DNA from: Desulfuromonadales bacterium C00003068
GTDB taxonomy: Bacteria; Desulfobacterota; Desulfuromonadia; Desulfuromonadales; Desulfuromonadaceae
Direction: 5' to 3'
Assembly: GCA_001751155.1 (NCBI GenBank)
Contig: MAXR01000059.1
Location: 1 to 7,589 of the forward strand
DNA length: 7,589 bases
Part shown: in pieces, positions 1-6,683 of the stretch
Layout of the letters: every line of letters begins with the position of its first letter
Position numbering within the stretch: position 1 is the stretch's first letter
Made by a program: the position numbers and the translations under genes
The notes under the pieces: generated by a model
Told to the model about the DNA's origin: nothing
What the model saw: the letters and a program-made list of their open reading frames with translations, nothing else
Database searches by the model: none

Positions 1-380
1 AAGTTATACTCAGATAACTTTTGCACCATACCCTCGCGAACATCACGCCACGCACTATGTACCGCACAATATTTGTCCCGCTCACAACAACCCACCTCAA
101 CAAGGCATTTATTAATATGCAGCGGATCCTCCTGTGCCTTAAAGATATCGTAGACTGTAATATCTTTAGGGTCCTGCTTAAGATAAAAACCGCCACCGAC
201 ACCACGTTGAGAACCTACAATTCCAACCTTTACCAGCGGCTGAAATATTTTTGTTAAAAATGCTGGTGTCACGTCCTGTGTCCGACAAATATCTTTTTTA
301 AGAATAATTTCCCCCTGAGGAAATTTCGACATGTACAGGATAGCTCGAACAGCATATTCTGTGGCGCGTGTAATAATCAT
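1..380 (-). CDS. Rrf2-family iron-sulfur transcriptional regulator, C-terminus cut by the window edge
   Basis: I translated this by hand from ATG at 380 down to base 3 and found 126 codons with no stop. The family is usually about 135-165 residues, so only the C-terminal tail is missing. The N-terminus (ITRATEYAVRAILYMS) and the winged-helix turn GSQRGVGGGFYL (57-68) are typical of Rrf2 DNA-binding domains. Cysteines at 92, 98, 99 and 105, followed by His108, sit where IscR-type proteins bind a [2Fe-2S] or related cluster. C99-x5-C105-x2-H108 matches the IscR spacing, while the first cysteine is one residue further away. The likely role is a redox-, iron- or NO-responsive repressor or activator. 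The target is unknown; autoregulation and gluQ control are possible from the divergent layout. The start is supported by AGGG about 8 bases upstream (388-385) and by a promoter at 416-444. It could be IscR-, NsrR- or RsrR-like, and I do not assign a symbol. Confidence 0.88.
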   Translation of the reverse strand, partial: MIITRATEYAVRAILYMSKFPQGEIILKKDICRTQDVTPAFLTKIFQPLVKVGIVGSQRGVGGGFYLKQDPKDITVYDIFKAQEDPLHINKCLVEVGCCERDKYCAVHSAWRDVREGMVQKLSEYN

Positions 381-397
381 AATCGTCCCTACTTAAT

Positions 398-415
398 TGT
401 TAACTGTTATTGTTA
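398..415. promoter_or_regulatory. Three TGTTA repeats at the regulator's transcription start
   Basis: TGTTA occurs at 398-402, 405-409 and 411-415, directly downstream of the -10 of the Rrf2-gene promoter and over its expected start point. The position suits an autoregulatory operator. The sequence is AT-rich and the repeat short, so chance is a serious alternative. Confidence 0.22.
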
Positions 416-444
416 TAAATAAGGCTCTTGCCATTTTTTGTCAA
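416..444 (-). promoter_or_regulatory. Sigma70-type promoter of the Rrf2 regulator
   Basis: On the minus strand a perfect TTGACA -35 (444-439) is followed by a 17-base spacer and the -10 TATTTA (421-416). Transcription would start near 409, giving a leader of about 29 bases before the ATG at 380. This is the best-looking promoter in the window. Confidence 0.65.
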
Positions 445-471
445 CCTATTTCCTCGTTAACCCTCAGGTAC

Positions 472-500
472 TTGACATAAACATCCTTCACAACCATCAT
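472..500 (+). promoter_or_regulatory. Candidate promoter of gluQ, placing the start point at the ATG
   Basis: A perfect TTGACA (472-477) is followed after 17 bases by CATCAT (495-500), a 4-of-6 match to TATAAT. The usual distance from the -10 would start transcription at about 506-508, on or next to the gluQ ATG at 508. The -10 is weak, so another start site upstream remains possible. Confidence 0.4.
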
Positions 501-507
501 TAAATCA

Positions 508-1446
508 ATGACAACTCAAATCACACCACATAAATATGTTGGACGTTTTGCCCCAAGTCCAACTGGCCCACTTCACTTTGGCTCTTTAGTGACTGCCATT
601 GCTAGCTACTGCCTGGCCAAGCAACAAAATGGTCAGTGGCTAATTCGTATTGATGACCTTGACCAGCCTCGCGTTGTCACTGGTATGGCTGACAAGATTT
701 TACACCAACTTGAGGCCTTTGGACTCCATTGGGACGGCCCCATCACATATCAAAGTAATCAGACAAAACGCTATGCAGAGATTCTCGACTATCTTGACCA
801 GCTCGATCTCACCTACCCATGCTGGTGCTCTCGCAAGGAAATATTAGCCAGTGCTCCACACTTTGGCATTGATGGACCAATTTACCCACGGACATGCTTA
901 AACAATGCCAGCACTAAGGACAAAAACCCTGCATTACGGCTCAAAACAACTCCCACACCAACGATCTACCAAGATGACCTTCAAGGCTGCATACAACAGA
1001 TTCTAGAGACTGATGTCGGCGATTTCACTTTATGCCGTGGTGATGGCGTTTTCTCTTACCAACTGGCTGTGGTGGTTGACGATCACGACAGCGGTATAAC
1101 GCATGTCGTTCGCGGTCGTGACCTGCTGGCATCTACACCGAGGCAAATTTACCTGTTTAACTGTTTGGACTTTAGTGTTCCTTGCTATACCCATCTCCCC
1201 TTAGCATTGGACCCATCGGGTGAAAAGATTAGTAAACGTCACCATCAGGTCGCATTTTGTGACACCCAAACGCCACAGTTTTTTCTGTATAAAGCCTTAA
1301 AATTCTTAGGCCAATCACCGCCACTTGATCTGATTAATCAACCAACTGGGATCATAATCAATTGGGCTATTCGCCATTTTTCTATCCAAAACATTCCAGT
1401 TAAAGACCAACTCATCAAACTGGACAACGACCAAATCTCGACTTAG
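508..1446 (+). CDS. gluQ: Glutamyl-Q tRNA(Asp) synthetase
   Basis: This GluRS paralogue lacks the anticodon-binding domain. It activates glutamate and attaches it to queuosine-34 of tRNA(Asp) in the cytoplasm. The 312 residues fit the family (about 290-310). Residues 12-27 hold the class I nucleotide-binding signature, with HFGS (23-26) as the HIGH motif. KISKR (240-244) is the KMSKS equivalent, and DDHDSGITHVVRG (191-203) is typical of the catalytic fold. The zinc ligands are in place: C105, C107, Y126 and C130, as in E. coli YadB. The ATG at 508 is the only sensible ATG start, because an in-frame TAA lies at 478-480 and residues 10-15 already enter the conserved core. No Shine-Dalgarno sequence precedes it. 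In many proteobacteria this gene follows dksA; here it is a single-gene unit divergent from a regulator, ending at a bidirectional terminator. Confidence 0.95.
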   Translation: MTTQITPHKYVGRFAPSPTGPLHFGSLVTAIASYCLAKQQNGQWLIRIDDLDQPRVVTGMADKILHQLEAFGLHWDGPITYQSNQTKRYAEILDYLDQLDLTYPCWCSRKEILASAPHFGIDGPIYPRTCLNNASTKDKNPALRLKTTPTPTIYQDDLQGCIQQILETDVGDFTLCRGDGVFSYQLAVVVDDHDSGITHVVRGRDLLASTPRQIYLFNCLDFSVPCYTHLPLALDPSGEKISKRHHQVAFCDTQTPQFFLYKALKFLGQSPPLDLINQPTGIIINWAIRHFSIQNIPVKDQLIKLDNDQIST

Positions 1447-1464
1447 CCCTATCAATCAGCAATA

Positions 1465-1496
1465 AAAAAGGCGAGCCCAAATGAGCTCGCCTTTTT
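1465..1496. terminator. Bidirectional rho-independent terminator between gluQ and sdhB
   Basis: The 7-bp GC-rich stem GGCGAGC (1470-1476) / GCTCGCC (1485-1491) has an 8-base loop. It is flanked by an A-run (1464-1469) and a T-run (1492-1496), so each strand shows a hairpin followed by U residues. It lies 18 bases after the gluQ stop and 25 bases after the sdhB stop, and can serve both converging genes. Confidence 0.88.
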
Positions 1497-1521
1497 GTTT
1501 CACCACGATAACTAAGAATAA

Positions 1522-2262
1522 TTACTTAGCTAAAGCCTTTACATACTCACGGTTTGTCTTGGCAATAAATTTAACACTAATGCCCTGCGGACAAGCCGCT
1601 TCACACTCGTAATGGTTGGTACAGTTACCAAAACCAGCGTCGATCATTGCTTCAGTCATGTTATTGACACGCTCAGCAGCTTCGATTGCACCCTGTGGCA
1701 ATACAGCCATTTGAGCAATCTTAGCACTGGTAAATAACATTGCACTGCCGTTAGGACAGGCAGCAACACAAGCACCACAACCGATACATGCAGCAGCATC
1801 CATTGCATAATCAGCATCAGGTTTAGAGATCAATGTTTGATTCCCCTCACCAACTTCACCAGTATAAGCCGAAGTGTAACCACCAGACTGAATGATTTTA
1901 TCCAAAGCATCGCGATCTACTGCGAGGTCTTTGATTACTGGGAACGCTTTTGCACGCCAAGGCTCTAGTGTCAGGCTGTCGCCATCACTAAATTGACGCA
2001 TGTGCAATTGACATGCTGTTGTTTTCGCTTGAGGACCGTGAGGAACACCGTTAACAACACAACCGCAAGTACCACAGATACCTTCGCGACAATCGTTATC
2101 GAATTCGATTGGATCAATACCGTCACCAATCAATTCCTCATTGACTTCGTCAAGCATTTCAAGGAAAGAGCTGTCGGGGCTAACATTCTTTGCCTCGTAC
2201 TGCTCCAGCTTGCCCTTCTCCTCAGGGCCATTCTGGCGCCATACATAAAGTGTTAAATCCAT
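1522..2262 (-). CDS. sdhB: Succinate dehydrogenase/fumarate reductase iron-sulfur subunit
   Basis: This subunit carries electrons between the flavin of SdhA and the hemes and quinone of SdhC, on the cytoplasmic face of the membrane. The 246 residues match the family. The plant-type ferredoxin domain binds [2Fe-2S] through C58, C63, C66 and C84. The C-terminal domain has CIGCGACVAACP (159-170) and C214, C220 and C224. By the E. coli SdhB pattern, C159, C162, C165 and C224 hold [4Fe-4S], and C169, C214 and C220 hold [3Fe-4S]. All cluster ligands are present. Its ATG overlaps the sdhA stop by one base (TAATG), and AAGGAG lies 9 bases upstream inside sdhA, so translation is probably coupled. It is the last gene of the operon, before the shared terminator. 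Whether the complex runs as SDH or FRD cannot be decided from this subunit; frdB would be an equally valid name. Confidence 0.96.
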   Translation of the reverse strand: MDLTLYVWRQNGPEEKGKLEQYEAKNVSPDSSFLEMLDEVNEELIGDGIDPIEFDNDCREGICGTCGCVVNGVPHGPQAKTTACQLHMRQFSDGDSLTLEPWRAKAFPVIKDLAVDRDALDKIIQSGGYTSAYTGEVGEGNQTLISKPDADYAMDAAACIGCGACVAACPNGSAMLFTSAKIAQMAVLPQGAIEAAERVNNMTEAMIDAGFGNCTNHYECEAACPQGISVKFIAKTNREYVKALAK

Positions 2263-4178
2263 TATTTATAGCTCCTTACTGCAAGTTTAACGTTTTCGAA
2301 TTTCAATGGCTCTTTGTGCAGCTCAGGTGCCTTACCTTCACCCTTGTATTCCCATGCTGCAGCATAGCAGAAGTTCTCATCATCACGCATTGCTTCGCCA
2401 TCATCCGTTTGGAACTCAGTACGGAAGTGACCACCACAAGACTCCTTACGATGCAGAGCATCAGTTGCCATAACTTCAGCAAACTCAAGGAAGTCCGCTA
2501 CGCGACCAGCATCTTCAAGCTGACCATTACGTTGACCAGATTTGCCAGTCACATTAACATTCTGCCAGAACTCCGCGCGCAGTGCAGGGATCTCTTTCAG
2601 AGCATAGTTGAGGCTCTTCTCGCTACGTGCCATACCAACGTTCTCCCACATGATCTTACCAAGAGCACGGTGGAAAGAACTAACGGAACGCTTACCGTTA
2701 ACACTCATCAACTTATCAATGCGAGCTTGAGCTTCTTCACGTGACTTAGCAAACTCAGCATGCTCGTCAGTTACTTCACCAGGTGTTACACCTGCGAGGT
2801 AGTGACCGATAGTGTAAGGGATAACGAAGTAACCATCAGCAAGACCTTGCATCAGAGCTGAAGCACCCAGACGGTTCGCACCGTGAACTGAGAAGTTTGC
2901 CTCACCCAATACAAATAGACCTGGGATGTTACTCATGCAGTTGTAATCAACCCACAAACCACCCATTGAGTAGTGAGGTGCTGGGTAGATACGCATAGGC
3001 TGCTTGTATGCATTCTCGTCAGTAATTTTCTCATACATTTCGAACAGATTACCGTAACGCTCGCTAATCAGATCCTCACCGACACGATCAATAGAACTTT
3101 GGAAGTCGAGGTAAACACCACGCTTACCTGGTCCTACGCCACGCTCATCATCACATTGCTCTTTTGCCGCACGTGAAGCGATATCACGTGGAGCCAAGTT
3201 ACCGAATGATGGGTACTTACGCTCAAGATAGTAATCACGATCGCCTTCAGCAATTTCACTAGCAGGCTTTTCGCAATCTTCCGAGCGCTTAGGAACCCAG
3301 CAACGACCGTCATTACGTAGAGACTCTGACATAAGAGTCAGCTTTGACTGATGATCGCCACTTTGTGGAATACACGTTGGGTGGATCTGCGTGTAGCAAG
3401 GGTTAGCCATGTAAGCACCTTTTCTACATGCTTTCCAAGCCGCTGTTACACTACATCCCATAGCGTTTGTTGAGAGGTAGAACACGTTGACGTAACCGCC
3501 TGTTGCAAGAACAACAGCATCGCCCCAATGAGATTCCATCTCACCAGAAACAAGGTTACGTACGGTGATACCTTTAGCCACACCGTCAACAACAACAAGA
3601 TCAACCATCTCTGTGCGTGGGTGCAATTTAACAGTACCCGCTTTAACTTGGCGAGATAGTGCTTGGTATGCACCAAGAAGAAGCTGCTGACCAGTTTGAC
3701 CACGCGCGTAGAATGTACGAGAAACCTGAGCACCACCGAATGAACGGTTAGAGAGCAGACCACTGTACTCACGAGCAAATGGAACACCTTGAGCAACACA
3801 TTGATCAATGATGTTATTACTTACCTGAGCCAGACGCCAAACGTCAGCCTCACGAGCACGGAAGTCACCACCTTTGATGGTGTCATAGAACAAGCGGAAG
3901 ACGCTGTCACCATCGTTGTGATAGTTCTTAGCGGCGTTGATACCACCTTGTGCCGCGATACTGTGCGCACGACGAGCACTATCTTGATAGCAGAACGCTT
4001 CAACAGCGTAACCAAGCTCACCAAGTGTTGCTGCACCAGCACCACCAGCAAGACCAGTACCAACCATCAGAATTTTGTACTTACGCTTATTTGCTGGGTT
4101 AACAAGCTTCATATCAAAACAATGCTTGTCCCAAGTCTTTTCAATTGGTCCGGTAGGACACTTTCCATCTAATATCAC
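2262..4178 (-). CDS. sdhA: Succinate dehydrogenase/fumarate reductase flavoprotein subunit, B-type (long form)
   Basis: This is the catalytic subunit, interconverting succinate and fumarate with covalently bound FAD. The dinucleotide-binding loop [10 protein letters not shown] is at 40-49. The FAD-linking histidine is H72, in [12 protein letters not shown]. Substrate-pocket residues are seen as H266 (HPT), the SESLRNDGR stretch (284-292), H402 (APHYSMGGL) and H432/R436 ([10 protein letters not shown]). The tail motif ESCGGHFR (579-586) and the 638-residue length match the Bacillus/Bacteroidetes-type flavoproteins rather than the shorter E. coli SdhA. The start is GTG at 4178: no ATG is available, a strong AGGAGGG lies 6 bases upstream, and the N-terminal PEGP/W/NPANKRK-like segment is conserved in this subgroup. 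Its SD overlaps the sdhC stop codon. Arginine is written mostly as CGT, which suggests high expression. Confidence 0.96.
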   Translation of the reverse strand: MILDGKCPTGPIEKTWDKHCFDMKLVNPANKRKYKILMVGTGLAGGAGAATLGELGYAVEAFCYQDSARRAHSIAAQGGINAAKNYHNDGDSVFRLFYDTIKGGDFRAREADVWRLAQVSNNIIDQCVAQGVPFAREYSGLLSNRSFGGAQVSRTFYARGQTGQQLLLGAYQALSRQVKAGTVKLHPRTEMVDLVVVDGVAKGITVRNLVSGEMESHWGDAVVLATGGYVNVFYLSTNAMGCSVTAAWKACRKGAYMANPCYTQIHPTCIPQSGDHQSKLTLMSESLRNDGRCWVPKRSEDCEKPASEIAEGDRDYYLERKYPSFGNLAPRDIASRAAKEQCDDERGVGPGKRGVYLDFQSSIDRVGEDLISERYGNLFEMYEKITDENAYKQPMRIYPAPHYSMGGLWVDYNCMSNIPGLFVLGEANFSVHGANRLGASALMQGLADGYFVIPYTIGHYLAGVTPGEVTDEHAEFAKSREEAQARIDKLMSVNGKRSVSSFHRALGKIMWENVGMARSEKSLNYALKEIPALRAEFWQNVNVTGKSGQRNGQLEDAGRVADFLEFAEVMATDALHRKESCGGHFRTEFQTDDGEAMRDDENFCYAAAWEYKGEGKAPELHKEPLKFENVKLAVRSYK

Positions 4179-4184
4179 GATGTA

Positions 4185-4191
4185 CCCTCCT
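4185..4191 (-). promoter_or_regulatory. Strong ribosome binding site that decides the GTG start of sdhA
   Basis: AGGAGGG reads 4191-4185 on the minus strand, 6 bases before the GTG at 4178-4176. The sdhC stop TAG (4192-4190) is part of the site, so terminating sdhC ribosomes sit on the sdhA initiation region. Confidence 0.8.
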
Positions 4192-4867
4192 AAACGTTAA
4201 TCAGGCCCAGAAGTATGGACACCGGGATAGAGATAAAACCAACAAAAATTACGATAGCTGCAGCACGTGCGATCTTTTCCATAACAGGAAGAGTGCTGCC
4301 ATTCAGAACACCAAATGTCTGAAAGAGACTCTGTACACCATGACTGAGGTGCAATAACAGAGTAACCATCGCACCAACGTAGATTGCACTGATGAAGAAC
4401 TTTTGAAAGCTCAATACCATCATTGTGAATACGTCGTTACGGCCAAGAGCGTCCATAGGTAGTGCACTTACAGAGATCTCTGGGTTGGTCAAATGCATGG
4501 TGAAGTGGAACAAGTGATATACAGCGAAAGCCAAAATAGCGAGGCCAGTGTAGATCATTGTCTCTGCACCAAATGAAGTACGGATGTTTTTCTTCTGGTT
4601 GTAATCGATAGGACGTGCCGCACGATTTTCCAGAGTGAGCTGAATACCAAAGAAGATATGCAACCCAAAAAGACCAAGCAATACAATGCGGAAGATCCAA
4701 ACGATTGGACCTAGTGCATGTAAGTGCTCAGCGTACGCATTGATACCATCCGCGCCAACAAAAATGGATGAGTTACCAAGCAGGTGGACGATGACAAAAC
4801 CAACCAGGCACATGCCGGTCGCTGCCATCACGAGCTTTCTTCCAATAGAACTTTGAAGCATTTGCAT
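4190..4867 (-). CDS. sdhC: Succinate dehydrogenase cytochrome b subunit, di-heme B-type membrane anchor
   Basis: This single membrane subunit anchors SdhAB and passes electrons between the iron-sulfur clusters and quinone through two b hemes. The 225 residues form about five hydrophobic helices (near 13-32, 55-78, 103-127, 148-175 and 199-222). Candidate heme ligands are H28 (VHLLGN), H70 (GLHIFFG), H118 (YHLFH) and H173 (LHLSHG). The first two share the residue numbers of the B. subtilis SdhC ligands as I recall them. No separate sdhD follows, which fits the B-type complex. The glutamate that Wolinella FrdC carries two residues before its last ligand appears to be Leu171 here. Two ATGs (4867, 4861) lie close together; the first has AAGGA 11 bases upstream. 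It is the first gene of sdhCAB, with an 11-bp gap to sdhA and a 318-bp leader/promoter region upstream. Confidence 0.94.
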   Translation of the reverse strand: MQMLQSSIGRKLVMAATGMCLVGFVIVHLLGNSSIFVGADGINAYAEHLHALGPIVWIFRIVLLGLFGLHIFFGIQLTLENRAARPIDYNQKKNIRTSFGAETMIYTGLAILAFAVYHLFHFTMHLTNPEISVSALPMDALGRNDVFTMMVLSFQKFFISAIYVGAMVTLLLHLSHGVQSLFQTFGVLNGSTLPVMEKIARAAAIVIFVGFISIPVSILLGLINV

Positions 4868-4944
4868 AAATCTACCTATCCTTAAAAGTTTGTTCTGAAC
4901 AGTGGATATAACTTGATCTCAACACAAGCGCCCCCTGTCCCGTC

Positions 4945-4982
4945 AAAACACCACTACGGCTCCGGCTTCAATTCGGTGGTGG
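4945..4982 (-). promoter_or_regulatory. Terminator-like hairpin in the sdh leader
   Basis: On the minus strand CACCAC (4981-4976) pairs with GTGGTG (4954-4949). The stem can extend by two C-G pairs (4975/4957, 4974/4958) around a two-base bulge, and T4 (4948-4945) follows at once. The loop is long and the U-tract short, so it would be a weak terminator or a translation-sensitive attenuator. It lies between the candidate sdh promoter and sdhC. Confidence 0.35.
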
Positions 4983-5006
4983 CCTCCAACTTACAAAAAT
5001 GTTCAT
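4968..5006 (-). CDS. Possible 12-residue leader peptide upstream of sdhC
   Basis: A short frame reads MNIFVSWRPPPN from ATG at 5006 to TGA at 4970-4968. The SD-like AGGGGGT (5021-5015) lies about 8-9 bases before the ATG. It sits inside the presumed sdhCAB leader. Its three consecutive proline codons (4982-4974), a context known to stall ribosomes unless EF-P acts, lie in the 5' arm of the hairpin at 4945-4982. Translation would therefore compete with hairpin formation. The frame is too short for coding statistics, so it may be chance. Confidence 0.3.
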   Translation of the reverse strand: MNIFVSWRPPPN

Positions 5007-5101
5007 AATTCTTTACCCCCTACATAAAAACGTTAAAACTCAAAACACCTCACAGCCAACATTAAAACGACAGGCATATACGAGGATCACATATTCCGCT
5101 A

Positions 5102-5130
5102 ATACTAAACATCGTTTGATAAAATTGCAA
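5102..5130 (-). promoter_or_regulatory. Candidate sdhCAB promoter
   Basis: On the minus strand TTGCAA (5130-5125), a 17-base spacer and TAGTAT (5107-5102) each match the sigma70 consensus at 4 of 6 positions. Transcription would start near 5095, giving a leader of about 230 bases before sdhC. No stronger promoter was found closer to sdhC. Confidence 0.38.
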
Positions 5131-5138
5131 AAGGAAAT

Positions 5139-5146
5139 TGTATACA
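5139..5146. promoter_or_regulatory. TGTATACA palindrome upstream of the sdh promoter
   Basis: This perfect 8-bp dyad ends 9 bases upstream of the candidate -35 at 5125-5130, a usual place for an activator site. GTATAC cores occur in operators of some GntR-family regulators, but one short palindrome does not identify the factor. Confidence 0.22.
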
Positions 5147-5185
5147 GTGTGCATTTTGTTTTATCGCGAAGCGAGAGGATGACTG

Positions 5186-5938
5186 CTACAGCACAAGAAG
5201 GCGCACCGCACATGCAACAATAACAAGGGTTACAACACGGCGAATCCAATCATGGCCTTTGGCTACAGCAAGGCGTGCTGCGACCATTGCTCCAACAGCG
5301 TTTCCACTCGCAAGAACGCTACCTAGAAGCCAATCAACCTGACCATGCCAAGCAAATATCATCACTGCTGGCAGATTGAAAATTAAGATCACCACAACCT
5401 TAAGCACATTGCCTTTAACAAGATCCATTCCGGCCATCATGGTTACCATCAAAATTAAGAAACCAACTCCAGCTTGAATAAAACCACCATAAATTCCGAT
5501 TATAAAAAAACCCAGCAACATTGGCCAGCGTAGCTGCCACTCTCCCTCCTGTATAGCGTGACGAAAGCGCTTAACAGGATCAATGGTGGTAACGACCAAC
5601 ATCAACAACATCACCACTGCCAGCACTTGACGAAACAACTTCTCATCAATTGTGACGGCCAAACTGGCACCAATCACAGCGCCAACAATAGCTGGAAGCG
5701 CACACATCAACGCTATTTTCCAACTCAAAACGCCACTATTTTTATAACTTCGCAAGGCACAAATGTTTTGTACGACGATCGCGACACGGTTTGTTCCGTT
5801 GGCCTCAACAGCGGGTAGGCCGATAAAAATCAATAATGGTAGCGTCAATAATGAGCCGCCGCCTGCGAGAATGTTTAGGAAACCACTGACAACCCCAACA
5901 CCAGCCAAAATGATCAATTGCCACCAATTAACATCCAC
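5186..5938 (-). CDS. TauE/SafE-family membrane transporter (putative sulfite/anion exporter)
   Basis: The 250-residue protein is almost wholly hydrophobic, with about eight membrane segments in two related halves. The family signature appears as GFLNILAGGGSLLTLP (19-34), followed by EANGTNRVA (45-53) in the first half, and is echoed by YGGFIQAGVGFLIL (150-163) in the second. TauE/SafE (formerly DUF81) proteins are thought to export sulfite, sulfoacetate or other small organosulfur anions. Substrate cannot be read from sequence. The start is GTG at 5938, 11 bp inside tcdA, with GGGGGAG about 5-6 bases upstream (5950-5944). No in-frame ATG is available nearby; an ATG four bases downstream is in another frame. 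It is the last gene of tatD-tcdA-tauE. No rho-independent terminator is visible after it; the short TCGC-TTC-GCGA hairpin (minus strand, 5174-5164) lacks a T-run. Confidence 0.9.
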   Translation of the reverse strand: MDVNWWQLIILAGVGVVSGFLNILAGGGSLLTLPLLIFIGLPAVEANGTNRVAIVVQNICALRSYKNSGVLSWKIALMCALPAIVGAVIGASLAVTIDEKLFRQVLAVVMLLMLVVTTIDPVKRFRHAIQEGEWQLRWPMLLGFFIIGIYGGFIQAGVGFLILMVTMMAGMDLVKGNVLKVVVILIFNLPAVMIFAWHGQVDWLLGSVLASGNAVGAMVAARLAVAKGHDWIRRVVTLVIVACAVRLLVL

Positions 5939-6683
5939 CGGAAGCTCCCCCTACAATCTCTTTAACCACGACTCCAGCCACGAATAGGCCAAACAACGAC
6001 GGCAGGGTAGAGATTGAGCCCAGCGGTACACTCTGCCACTTCTCACCGCTTACGCGCGTCGCCGCTTCACCCTCGTGTGCTAACGGGTGAAACTCCTCGG
6101 TCGAGTACACCACTTGGACACCAGAATCAACACCGCGACGGCGCAATTCCTTACGCATAATTCGCGCTAAACGGCATTTTTGCGTGTCGAAAAGGTCTGC
6201 GACTTTAACCTGAGCTGGGTCGATTTTATTTGCCGCTCCCATTGATGAGATCACCCTTAATTGACGATCTTTGCACTGCTGAATTAAATCAATTTTTGCC
6301 GAGATCGTGTCGATACAGTCCAAGACATAATCATACTTTTCGCTGAGCAACAATTGTGCACTTTCACTGCGATAACGCTCATCATGAAGCGTAAGTTGGA
6401 CCTGTGGATTGATCGCTTGACAGCGTTTGCCAACCACCTCAACCTTTAACATGCCAAGCGTATGGTCTAGGGCGTGCAACTGGCGATTGATATTTGTCAC
6501 ACTAAAGTGATCGAAATCGATAAGGGTTAAATGACCAACCCCTGCTCGAACGAGTGCTTCCACCGCATAGCCACCAACACCACCGACACCAAACACCGCC
6601 ACGTGACTATTTTTTAGCGCTGAAACACCATCACGACCTATAAATAATTCGGTCCGACTAAAACGATTCTGCACCACCTTCAC
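5928..6683 (-). CDS. tcdA: tRNA threonylcarbamoyladenosine dehydratase (cyclic t6A synthase)
   Basis: This E1/MoeB/ThiF-fold enzyme uses ATP to dehydrate t6A at position 37 of ANN-decoding tRNAs to the cyclic ct6A form. Seen in sequence: the glycine-rich loop GVGGVGG (32-38), the acidic strand end IDFD (55-58), TNINRQLHAL (63-72), K80 and CIDTISAK (123-130). The segment SSMGAANKIDPAQVKVADLFDT (146-167) is characteristic of TcdA rather than MoeB. The C-terminal LGSISTLPSLFGL (221-233) resembles the GSISF(V)P variant seen in many bacteria; the Cys of the E. coli MDCASG loop is not in this segment. The longest frame starts at GTG 6683 and overlaps the tatD stop by 4 bp (GTGA), but GTG at 6677 is better placed for GAGG (6688-6685), giving 249 residues. 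The length is slightly below E. coli TcdA (268). Confidence 0.93.
   Translation of the reverse strand: MKVVQNRFSRTELFIGRDGVSALKNSHVAVFGVGGVGGYAVEALVRAGVGHLTLIDFDHFSVTNINRQLHALDHTLGMLKVEVVGKRCQAINPQVQLTLHDERYRSESAQLLLSEKYDYVLDCIDTISAKIDLIQQCKDRQLRVISSMGAANKIDPAQVKVADLFDTQKCRLARIMRKELRRRGVDSGVQVVYSTEEFHPLAHEGEAATRVSGEKWQSVPLGSISTLPSLFGLFVAGVVVKEIVGGASGGC

Noticed and set aside
1..20. Perfect inverted repeat AAGTTAT / ATAACTT at the left window edge.
   Set aside because: It lies inside the Rrf2 reading frame, is AT-only in its arms and has no T-run or repeat partner, so it is probably coincidental coding sequence.
2190..2744. A 184-codon open frame antisense to sdhA/sdhB.
   Set aside because: It is a shadow of strongly conserved sdhA and sdhB on the other strand, with no SD sequence and no recognisable domain.
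3789..4172. A 127-codon open frame antisense to the sdhA 5' end.
   Set aside because: It comes from biased codon use in sdhA; its threonine/serine-rich composition mirrors the coding strand and no domain is visible.
5116..5144. Plus-strand promoter TTGATA-17-TGTATA in the sdh/tauE gap.
   Set aside because: The -10 is poor, it would read antisense into tauE, and the same DNA gives a better minus-strand promoter for sdhCAB.
5164..5174. TCGC-GAA-GCGA hairpin just after tauE, considered as a terminator.
   Set aside because: The stem is only 4 bp, and on the tauE strand it is followed by A-rich sequence rather than a T-run.
4999..5249. Small frames on both strands (74 codons plus at 4999-5223, 69 codons minus at 5040-5249) in the sdh/tauE gap.
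   Set aside because: Neither resembles a known protein. Both run into the tauE coding region in the wrong frame or antisense, and they lack convincing ribosome binding sites. The minus one is cysteine-rich only because it shifts the tauE frame.
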